Shown here piece after piece: positions 58,180 to 64,000 of a DNA stretch of 64,000 nt; within the stretch, counting starts at the first letter, position 1, and every line of letters begins with the position of its first letter. The notes below the pieces were generated by a model that was given only the letters and a program-made list of their open reading frames with translations, was not told the DNA's origin and ran no database searches. This DNA is from Bradyrhizobium sp. WSM471. GTDB taxonomy: Bacteria > Pseudomonadota > Alphaproteobacteria > Rhizobiales > Xanthobacteraceae. The stretch lies in assembly GCF_000244915.1 (NCBI RefSeq), contig NZ_CM001442.1:6324001-6388000 (forward strand), read 5' to 3'. A program made the translations under genes and the position numbers.

Positions 58180-59871
58180 GCCGGCGTTCATCGCGAGATG
58201 CTCGACGATGGGGCCGAGGGCGAGGGCCGGGAAGAAGGTCAGGCCGCCGATGATCAGGATCACGCCGACGAGCAGGCCGACAAACAGCCCGCCGGTGGTC
58301 GGGAGGGTGCCCGCGGACGGCGGGATCGATTTCTTGGCGGCCAGCGAACCCGCAATGGCCATCGCCGGGATGATCATGAAGAAGCGGCCGACGAACATCG
58401 CGCTTGCAAGCGTAAGGTTGTAGAAGAAGGTATTGCCCGTGAGGCCCGCGAAGGCCGAGCCGTTGTTGCCGGTCGCCGAGGTGAAGGCGTAGAGCACCTC
58501 GGTGAAGCCATGCGGCCCGGCATTCGCCATCGAGGCAACCGCCGCCGGATAGACCACACCGACCGCCGTCCAGCCGAGGATCATCAGCGGCAGCACCAGG
58601 ATGGCCAGCATTGCCATCTTGACCTCGCGCGCTTCGATCTTCTTGCCGACATATTCCGGCGTGCGACCGACCATCAGGCCCGCCACGAAGATCGCGAGGA
58701 TGACGAACAGCAGCATGCCGTACATGCCGGCGCCGACGCCGCCGACAATGATTTCGCCGAGCTCGATGTTGATCAGCGGAATCATGCCGCCGAGCGCGGT
58801 GAAGCTGTCATGCATGGCGTTGACGGCGCCGCAGGAGGCGGCCGTCGTGATCACAGCGAACAGGGAGGACGCGACGATGCCGAAGCGAACCTCCTTGCCT
58901 TCCATGTTGCCGCCGGTCAGGCCGAGCGCATGCAGGGTCGAAGTACCGTTGGCCTCCGCCCAATAGGTGATGGCGACACCAGCGAGGAACAGCACGCCCA
59001 TCACGGACAGGATTGCCCAGCCCTGGCGCTGGTTGCCGACCATACGACCGAACACGTTTGTGAGCGCGGCGCCAAGCGTGAAGATCGACAGCATCTGCAC
59101 GAAGTTCGACAGCGCAGTCGGGTTCTCGAAGGGGTGCGCGGCGTTAGCATTGAAGAAGCCGCCGCCATTGGTGCCGAGCATCTTGATCGCGACCTGCGAG
59201 GCGACCGGGCCGACCGCGATGGTCTGCTTGGCACCCTCGAGCGTGGTGGCCTCGACATAGTCACCGAGCGTCTGTGGCATGCCCTGCGATACCAGGAACA
59301 GCGTGTAGACGATACAGATGGGCAGCAGCACGTAGAGCGTACAGCGCGTGACGTCGACCCAGAAATTTCCGACCGTGCGCATCGAGGCGCGCGAGAAGCC
59401 GCGGATCAGCGCCACCGCGAGCGCGATGCCAGTTGCCGCCGACAGGAAGTTCTGGTGCGTCAGGCCGAGCATCTGCACGAAATTGGAGATCGTGCTTTCG
59501 CCGCCGTAGTTCTGCCAGTTGGTGTTGGTGATGAAGGAGATCGCGGTGTTAAAGGACAAATCGGCGGCGACCGCCGACTGCCCGGCCGGATTGAACGGCA
59601 GTACATCCTGCAGCCTCATCACGCCGTAGATGATGAGGAAGCCGCCGACGTGGAACAAGAGCATGGAGACCGTATAGGTCAGCCAATGCTGCTCGCGCTT
59701 CTCGTCGACGCCGGAGAACCAGTAGATGCCGGTCTCGATCGGACGCAGCACCGGGGAGAGGAAGGTCCGCTCGCCATTGAACACACGCGTCATGTACCAG
59801 CCGAGCGGCTTTGTCAGCGCAACGATGATGACGCAGTATAGGATGATCTGGAGCCAACCGATCATGGTCAT
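58168..59871 (-). CDS. kdpA: KdpA, potassium-transporting ATPase channel subunit
   Basis: 567 residues, a polytopic membrane protein related to potassium channels. Characteristic segments include [40 protein letters not shown] and the loop [20 protein letters not shown], which hold the pore-lining selectivity-filter glycines. The start is ATG 59871 (MTMIGWLQ), with AAGGG upstream. It ends in NAGQVF; its stop region seeds the downstream tandem repeat. Confidence 0.96.
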   Translation of the reverse strand: MTMIGWLQIILYCVIIVALTKPLGWYMTRVFNGERTFLSPVLRPIETGIYWFSGVDEKREQHWLTYTVSMLLFHVGGFLIIYGVMRLQDVLPFNPAGQSAVAADLSFNTAISFITNTNWQNYGGESTISNFVQMLGLTHQNFLSAATGIALAVALIRGFSRASMRTVGNFWVDVTRCTLYVLLPICIVYTLFLVSQGMPQTLGDYVEATTLEGAKQTIAVGPVASQVAIKMLGTNGGGFFNANAAHPFENPTALSNFVQMLSIFTLGAALTNVFGRMVGNQRQGWAILSVMGVLFLAGVAITYWAEANGTSTLHALGLTGGNMEGKEVRFGIVASSLFAVITTAASCGAVNAMHDSFTALGGMIPLINIELGEIIVGGVGAGMYGMLLFVILAIFVAGLMVGRTPEYVGKKIEAREVKMAMLAILVLPLMILGWTAVGVVYPAAVASMANAGPHGFTEVLYAFTSATGNNGSAFAGLTGNTFFYNLTLASAMFVGRFFMIIPAMAIAGSLAAKKSIPPSAGTLPTTGGLFVGLLVGVILIIGGLTFFPALALGPIVEHLAMNAGQVF

Positions 59872-59875
59872 GGAT

Positions 59876-59980
59876 TTAACCCTTTAGGACTTGTGTCCTG
59901 CGCAGGAGCGGCAGGAGCAGTGCAAGCAGGCAGGCGACGAGCGCGGCGTCCGCCAGCAGGAGTTTGAGAAGCAGGAGCAC
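59876..59980 (-). CDS. Candidate 34-residue hydrophobic peptide between kdpF and kdpA
   Basis: A GTG two bases after the kdpF stop opens a frame of 34 codons: Leu-rich ([20 protein letters not shown]), with one membrane helix and a basic tail (RRTQVLKG). It ends 4 bp before the kdpA ATG, and its last codons supply the AAGGG ribosome site of kdpA. Tight spacing on both sides suggests coupled translation. No known family; it could also be chance, as the base composition favours Leu codons. Confidence 0.4.
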   Translation of the reverse strand: MLLLLKLLLADAALVACLLALLLPLLRRTQVLKG

Positions 59981-59982
59981 GG

Positions 59983-60072
59983 TCAGAATCGCTCGGGCCG
60001 CAGCAGCGCGTAAGTGAGGTAGAACAGGAGGCCGAGCGAGACGACGCCGGCAAGCGAATAGTCGAAGATCAT
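59983..60072 (-). CDS. kdpF: KdpF, small subunit of the potassium ATPase
   Basis: 29 residues: MIFDYSLAGVVSLGLLFYLT then YALLRPERF. A single membrane helix ending in L-R-P-E-(R/K)-F is the KdpF hallmark. KdpF stabilises the KdpABC complex, lying between KdpA and KdpB. It is preceded by GAGGGAACGG and is 11 bp after another mini-ORF. Confidence 0.92.
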   Translation of the reverse strand: MIFDYSLAGVVSLGLLFYLTYALLRPERF

Positions 60073-60083
60073 GGTCCGTTCCC

Positions 60084-60167
60084 TCAGAGCCGTTCGCAGG
60101 CGTAGGTGTAACCGATCGCAAGGGCGAAGAAGCCGAAGCCCAGCGCCAGCATCAGAATGTCCATCAT
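60084..60167 (-). CDS. Conserved-looking 27-residue membrane peptide at the head of the kdp operon
   Basis: ATG 60167 (a second ATG at 60164) opens MMDILMLALGFGFFALAIGY then TYACERL. A single helix ends in the motif Y-x-C-(E/D)-R-L. AGGAG is 7-9 nt upstream and kdpF starts 11 bp after the stop. I recall similar peptides with a Cys-(Asp/Glu)-Arg-Leu end before kdpF in other proteobacteria, usually left unnamed. A KdpF-like accessory role is likely but unproven. It should be the first gene of the operon. Confidence 0.65.
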   Translation of the reverse strand: MMDILMLALGFGFFALAIGYTYACERL

Positions 60168-60180
60168 GGGATTGCTCCTC

Positions 60181-60205
60181 GTTGCGCCCTTGATTTCGGC
60201 GCAAC
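60181..60205 (-). promoter_or_regulatory. Stem-loop in the kdp leader just before the first ribosome site
   Basis: GTTGCGCC and GGCGCAAC are perfect 8-bp arms around a 9-nt loop. In the message the stem ends a few bases before the GAGGAG ribosome site (about 60175-60180) of the 27-residue ORF. It could modulate translation initiation or mRNA stability. Confidence 0.45.
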
Positions 60206-60336
60206 CGTTTCTCGGGAGACCCGGTCGGCGCGCGAAAGAAATGCCGATGCATTTCCACGGCGCCTACCGGGACTTTTGACCGGGCTGAAGTGCCACCGCG
60301 GGCATAGGTTTTCGAGACGAGGGTTGTGGCGAAGTT

Positions 60337-60394
60337 ATAGGAATCTCATAAAAGGCCGGCGGCGGCCCGGTGCCCACACTTATGAAATCCCTAT
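60337..60394. promoter_or_regulatory. Paired 15-bp inverted sites in the divergent kdp region (possible KdpE operator)
   Basis: ATAGGAATCTCATAA (60337-60351) and, inverted, ATAGGGATTTCATAA (60394-60380) match at 13 of 15 positions and stand out as AT-rich islands around a GC-rich 28-bp centre. They lie between kdp (minus) and the 60490 gene (plus), where a regulator for either would bind. The 322-bp gap (60168-60489) otherwise holds the leader stem-loop and no gene. Confidence 0.45.
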
Positions 60395-60489
60395 ATCTCC
60401 AGCCCCGTCCCCATCTCGTTTTCAAATGCCATTTTCGCGATCCTGGAGAGGCCGGCCGACTGACCGACGCCAATTCCAGGAGGCCTGAC

Positions 60490-60957
60490 ATGACCGCCGC
60501 ACGCCGACACCACGAACCGCCGTCACTCAATGACCGCTTGCGCAACACTCAGGCGATGACCCGACCGTTGATGCTGGACATCATCGCGCACGCCTGCCGC
60601 CGCTTCCCTACGCTCGGCCAGAACAACCGCACCACGCGCATCACGCGCCTGATCGATGTCGAGGCATGGACCGATGCGGCGCTGGCGCTGATAGAGCTGG
60701 AGCTGCCGCTATGGCAAGTCCGGCGCATCGCCTATGACGAGGGCGAATGGCACTGCGCGCTGTCGCGCGAGCGCGAATTGCCGGACTGGCTCGACGCCGC
60801 TGTCGAGGCGCGCCACGCCGATCTCGCGCTCGCGCTGCTGTCGGCCTTCATCGAGGTCGAGACATTGGCCCTTGCCGCTTCGCGTCCGAGCGTTCCCACT
60901 GTTCGTCCCGCGCCTGACTCGCTCTATGAGCCGGTCGGCTGCGAGAACTGCGGCTAG
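60490..60957 (+). CDS. Unknown soluble protein, divergent from kdp
   Basis: 155 residues from ATG 60490, selected because AGGAGG lies just upstream; the frame is open from 60370. Mostly helical and Arg/Leu/Ala-rich, with NDRLRNTQAMTRPLMLDIIA, a conserved-looking LIELELPLWQVRRIAYDEGE, and a C-terminal CENCG that could bind metal. No signal peptide or membrane helix. No family recognised. Confidence 0.7.
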   Translation: MTAARRHHEPPSLNDRLRNTQAMTRPLMLDIIAHACRRFPTLGQNNRTTRITRLIDVEAWTDAALALIELELPLWQVRRIAYDEGEWHCALSRERELPDWLDAAVEARHADLALALLSAFIEVETLALAASRPSVPTVRPAPDSLYEPVGCENCG

Positions 60958-61143
60958 TGGAGCGCGGTCCTGACGCTCGTCATTACGCTCGTGGCGCGAG
61001 GGCTCGGAGCGTAGCCCTCAGGCCCGTCGATCGCGAATTGATCATGGCTGCCTAGGAGGCGAGCAACCGGCTCCGCAGCGCGGTCACGATGCCCGGTTGA
61101 GGCCGCGTATCCCCTCGGAGAGGGCGTGGCCAAAAAAACGCGG

Positions 61144-61180
61144 CCGATCTGGCGAAATTTCACGGAACCGTGTAGATCGG
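61144..61180 (+). promoter_or_regulatory. Nested stem-loop in the upp leader
   Basis: CCGATCT (61144-61150) pairs with AGATCGG (61174-61180), enclosing a second dyad CACGG-AA-CCGTG (61161-61172). It ends 4 bp before the upp ATG, and no clear ribosome site is visible outside it. This could control upp translation. Confidence 0.4.
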
Positions 61181-61184
61181 TTTC

Positions 61185-61820
61185 ATGAGCATCAGCAACG
61201 TCAACGTGGTCGCCCATCCCCTGGTCCAGCACAAGCTCTCCCTGATGCGGGAGAAGGACCGCTCGACCAAGAGCTTTCGCGAGATCCTGAACGAGATCGG
61301 GATGCTGCTCGGCTACGAGGTGACGCGCGACCTGCCGCTGGAGCTGGTCGAGATCGAGACGCCGATTGCGCCGATGCGGGCGCCCAAGATCGCCGGCAAG
61401 AAGCTCACGCTGGCGCCGATCCTGCGCGCCGGCGTCGGCTTCCTCGACGGCATGCTGGCGCTGATGCCCTCGGCGCGCATTGCCCATATCGGGCTCTACC
61501 GCGATCCTGATACGTTGCAGGCCGTGGAATATTACTTCAAGGCGCCGCAGGACCTGTCGGACCGCACCGTGATCCTGATGGACCCGATGCTGGCGACCGG
61601 CAACTCGGCCTGCGCCGGCGCCTCGCTGCTGAAGGCGCGCGGCGCCCGCGACATCCGCTTCGTCTGCCTTCTGGCGGCGCCTGAAGGCGTCGCGCAGTTC
61701 CAGAGCGAGCATCCCGACGTGCCGGTCTGGACCGCCGCGATCGACGAGCGGCTCAACGACCACGGCTATATCGTGCCGGGGCTGGGCGACGCCGGCGACC
61801 GGATGTTCGGCACCAAGTAG
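61185..61820 (+). CDS. upp: Uracil phosphoribosyltransferase
   Basis: 211 residues. It makes UMP from uracil and PRPP (pyrimidine salvage). The family motifs are complete: [20 protein letters not shown], the PRPP loop [17 protein letters not shown], and the uracil-binding C-terminus [17 protein letters not shown]. It is followed 33 bp later by an adenylate-forming enzyme with no evident functional link. Confidence 0.96.
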   Translation: MSISNVNVVAHPLVQHKLSLMREKDRSTKSFREILNEIGMLLGYEVTRDLPLELVEIETPIAPMRAPKIAGKKLTLAPILRAGVGFLDGMLALMPSARIAHIGLYRDPDTLQAVEYYFKAPQDLSDRTVILMDPMLATGNSACAGASLLKARGARDIRFVCLLAAPEGVAQFQSEHPDVPVWTAAIDERLNDHGYIVPGLGDAGDRMFGTK

Positions 61821-61853
61821 ACAGGTTCGCGCGGTCGGGTTAGTCCGGTTGCC

Positions 61854-63437
61854 ATGAGCGCCAATGAATTTTCGCTGCAATCGCTGATCCGGACCGAGGC
61901 CGCCGCCGATCCGGCCTTCGTGTTCGACGGCACGCCGGTCTCGCGCGCGGAATTCTCGGAAAAGATCGAGCAGACCGCCGCCTGGCTTGCCGCGCGCGGT
62001 GTCGGCAAGGGCGACGTCGTCGCGGTCTGGCTGGTCAACCGGATCGAATGGATCGCGCTGCTGTTCGCCGCCGCCCGGCTTGGGGCAATCGTCGCCGCCG
62101 TCAATACGCGCTACCGCAGCGCGGAGGTCGCGCATCTCCTGAAGCTGTCCGGCGCCAGGCTGATGGTGATCGAAGCCGCGTTCCGCTCGATCGACTTTGC
62201 CGCTATTCTCGCCGACGTCGCCAAGGACGAGGTGCCTGCGCTGCGAGAGCTCGCGGTGGTCGGCGCGGATGCGATTCCCACACATTGGCCGTGCGTGCGC
62301 TTCGATGCCTTCGAGAAGCGCTATCCGCCTGCCCCGCCGGCTCAGGATGATTTCGATCTGCCGGTTCTGCTCTACACGACGTCAGGCACGACCAAAGGAC
62401 CGAAGCTTGTCGCGCATTCGCAGCGAACGTTGGCCACGCACGCCGCCTGCGTTGCCAAGGCGCTAAAGCTCTCACCGCAGCGCCATGCATTGCTGGCCAT
62501 GCTGCCGTTCTGCGGCACTTTTGGCATGACGAGCCTGCTCGGCTTCGTCGCAGCGGGCGCGACCGTCCATGCACTGGACGCATTCGAGGCGGCGCCGGCA
62601 GTGGAGATTCTCCGCGAGTGCGGGATCACGCACGCCTTTGGCTCGGATGAAATGTTCCGCCGCATCCTCGCCCTCACCGACGCGCCGCATCCGTTTCCGC
62701 TCCTCGAAATCTGCGGCTTTGCCGCGTTCCAGCCCGGCTGGCGCGAGCTCGCCGCGGAGGCCGAGACGCGCGGCATGCCGTTGCACGGCCTCTACGGTTC
62801 GAGCGAGGTGCAGGCGCTGTTCTCGGTCGCACGCTCGAGTGACGCCTTCACCGATCGCATCGAGGGCGGCGGCTGGCCGATGTCGCCGGAGGCCAAGGTC
62901 CGTGTGCGCGACACCGAGACCGGCGAACTCGCCGCTCGCGGCGTCTCCGGCGAGATCGAGATCCATGCGCCGTCACGCTTCCTCGGCTACTACAACAATC
63001 CCGACGCGACGCGCGACGCCATCACCGCGGACGGCTTCTTCCGCACCGGCGATATCGGGCGGCTGCGCGGCGAAGGCTCCTTCGTCTACGAAACCCGCGC
63101 GGGCGACGCCATGCGGCTCGGCGGCTTCCTGGTTGCGCCCGGCGAGATCGAGGACGAGCTCAAATCGTGCGCTGGCGTGGCCGACGCCCAGGTCGTCGCG
63201 GTCGATCTGAAGGGAAACGCCCGCTGCGTTGCCTTCGTGATCCCCGCCCAGGAACCCCAGGAGCCGCCGCGGCAGGACGCGTTGATCGCGCGCCTGCGCG
63301 AGCGGCTCGCCGGCTACAAAGTCCCGGCGCGGATCTATGTCGTGGAGGCCTTCCCCGTCACCGACAGCGCCAACGGCGTCAAGATCCAGCGAGCCCGGCT
63401 TCGGGCCATGGCGATGGAGCGGATCGCTGCCGAATAA
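61854..63437 (+). CDS. AMP-binding acyl-CoA synthetase-like enzyme
   Basis: 527 residues. All core motifs of adenylate-forming enzymes are present: P-loop LYTTSGTTKGPKLV, GLYGSSEVQALFSV, TGDIGRLRGEGSFVYETRAG and the hinge LGGFLVAPGEIEDEL. The catalytic lysine near the C-terminus is in NGVKIQRARL. It probably activates a carboxylic acid to its CoA ester; the neighbouring acyl-CoA dehydrogenase (convergent) hints at fatty or aromatic acid breakdown. Substrate unknown. Confidence 0.88.
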   Translation: MSANEFSLQSLIRTEAAADPAFVFDGTPVSRAEFSEKIEQTAAWLAARGVGKGDVVAVWLVNRIEWIALLFAAARLGAIVAAVNTRYRSAEVAHLLKLSGARLMVIEAAFRSIDFAAILADVAKDEVPALRELAVVGADAIPTHWPCVRFDAFEKRYPPAPPAQDDFDLPVLLYTTSGTTKGPKLVAHSQRTLATHAACVAKALKLSPQRHALLAMLPFCGTFGMTSLLGFVAAGATVHALDAFEAAPAVEILRECGITHAFGSDEMFRRILALTDAPHPFPLLEICGFAAFQPGWRELAAEAETRGMPLHGLYGSSEVQALFSVARSSDAFTDRIEGGGWPMSPEAKVRVRDTETGELAARGVSGEIEIHAPSRFLGYYNNPDATRDAITADGFFRTGDIGRLRGEGSFVYETRAGDAMRLGGFLVAPGEIEDELKSCAGVADAQVVAVDLKGNARCVAFVIPAQEPQEPPRQDALIARLRERLAGYKVPARIYVVEAFPVTDSANGVKIQRARLRAMAMERIAAE

Positions 63438-63492
63438 GCACAGCCACCGGGGTAGCGCGCGAATTCGTCTCGGCCAAAAGGTCGCGCGTTAG

Positions 63493-64000
63493 CTAGTATG
63501 ACTTGGCCAGTCCAAGCACCTTTTCCGCAATGAAGCTGAGCGCAAGCTGCGGGCTGACCGGCGCGATGCGCGGGATCAGCACTTCGCGCAAGTAACGCTC
63601 GACGTGGAATTCCTTGGCGTAGCCGAAGCCGCCATGGGTCATCACCGCCTGCTCGCAGGCATGGTATCCGGCCTCACCCGCAATGTATTTCGCGGCATTG
63701 GCAGCGCCGCCGCAGGGCATGCCCTTGTCGTATTGCCAGGCCGCCGACATCACCATCAACCAGGCCGCCTCGAGTTCAACCCAGTTTACGGCCAGCGGAT
63801 GCTGAATGCCCTGATTCTTGCCGATGGGCCGGTTGAACACCACGCGGGTCTTGGCGTATTCGGTGGCGCGCGACAACGCGAGCTTGCCGAGGCCGACGGC
63901 TTCCGCTGCGATCAGGATGCGCTCGGGGTTCATGCCTTCGAGAATGTACTGGAAGCCTTTGCCTTCTTCGCCGATGCGATCCTCCATCGGGATTTCAAAG
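63493..64000 (-). CDS. Acyl-CoA dehydrogenase (C-terminal part; N-terminus beyond window)
   Basis: At least 168 residues, running off the right end. The C-terminal helical domain is clear: MEDRIGEEGKGFQYILEGMN, the FAD-contacting RPIGKNQGIQHPLA, and the THGGFGYAKEFHVERYLREV block near the end. The Met at 63987 is not a start, since the frame continues upstream with F-E-I-P, as in the family. It oxidises acyl-CoA to enoyl-CoA and passes electrons to ETF. Which acyl-CoA cannot be told from this part. Confidence 0.93.
   Translation of the reverse strand, partial: FEIPMEDRIGEEGKGFQYILEGMNPERILIAAEAVGLGKLALSRATEYAKTRVVFNRPIGKNQGIQHPLAVNWVELEAAWLMVMSAAWQYDKGMPCGGAANAAKYIAGEAGYHACEQAVMTHGGFGYAKEFHVERYLREVLIPRIAPVSPQLALSFIAEKVLGLAKSY

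Noticed and set aside
55356..59841. Long plus-strand open frames (727 and 832 codons) opposite kdpC, kdpB and kdpA
   Set aside because: Antisense to clear kdp genes; composition is that of mirror frames, and the second even reads through the tandem repeat.

Overview
The window looks like chromosomal DNA of a Bradyrhizobium-type alphaproteobacterium. This is inferred from the high G+C content, the pqq and kdp gene sets, the fused transaldolase/phosphoglucose isomerase, GGAAC-N16/17-CGTT (EcfG-type) promoter motifs, and short palindromic intergenic elements of the kind scattered through Bradyrhizobium genomes. I saw no tRNA, rRNA, CRISPR array, transposase or prophage gene. Genes are tightly packed and many neighbours overlap by 4 bp.

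Layout. (1) 1-4367: end of pqqA, then pqqBCDE and an alpha/beta-hydrolase peptidase, which together make the cofactor PQQ. (2) 4516-10096: an unassigned ferredoxin-fold protein, then a three-gene 2-oxoacid:ferredoxin oxidoreductase operon whose first gene fuses a GltD-like flavoprotein with ferredoxin modules. (3) 10101-15211: an adenylate cyclase/FGE-like fusion with a DUF4399 partner, two exported proteins, and an ArsR-regulated four-gene unit with a double operator. (4) 15441-20213 (minus): the prkA-yeaH-spoVR stress operon behind a very good EcfG-type promoter. (5) 21471-28985: a sugar-phosphate operon (tal-pgi, gnd, zwf, pgl, gntK, HAD phosphatase). (6) 29199-47213: a large alpha-glucan/trehalose island. 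malQ and a GH15 enzyme run on the minus strand, divergent from glgE-like, treS-maltokinase, glgB, glgX, treZ and treY. (7) 47217-51656: a PHA-granule-type protein, a DUF3309 peptide, and divergent ligD and ku for non-homologous end joining. (8) 51798-60167 (minus): the kdp potassium-uptake operon with its two-component system, plus kdpF and two further tiny membrane ORFs. (9) 60490-64000: an unknown protein, upp, an acyl-CoA-synthetase-like enzyme and the C-terminal part of an acyl-CoA dehydrogenase.

How the parts fit. The glucan/trehalose island has the enzymes to turn trehalose into maltose 1-phosphate (TreS-Pep2), branch glucan (GlgB), debranch it (GlgX) and turn chain ends back into trehalose (TreY, TreZ). 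MalQ and a GH15 hydrolase can release glucose to the neighbouring pentose-phosphate/Entner-Doudoroff genes. PrkA/YeaH/SpoVR, LigD/Ku, DUF3309 and possibly MalQ carry EcfG-like motifs, so much of the window may belong to the general stress response.

Most notable observations: the GlgE-like protein has lysine where the family's catalytic glutamate should be; the cyclase is fused to an FGE-like domain without active-site cysteines; ligD and ku share an exactly symmetric bidirectional promoter-like element; and the kdp operon carries two unlisted mini-ORFs, a five-copy 16-bp tandem repeat seeded by the kdpA stop region, and an inserted dispersed palindrome.
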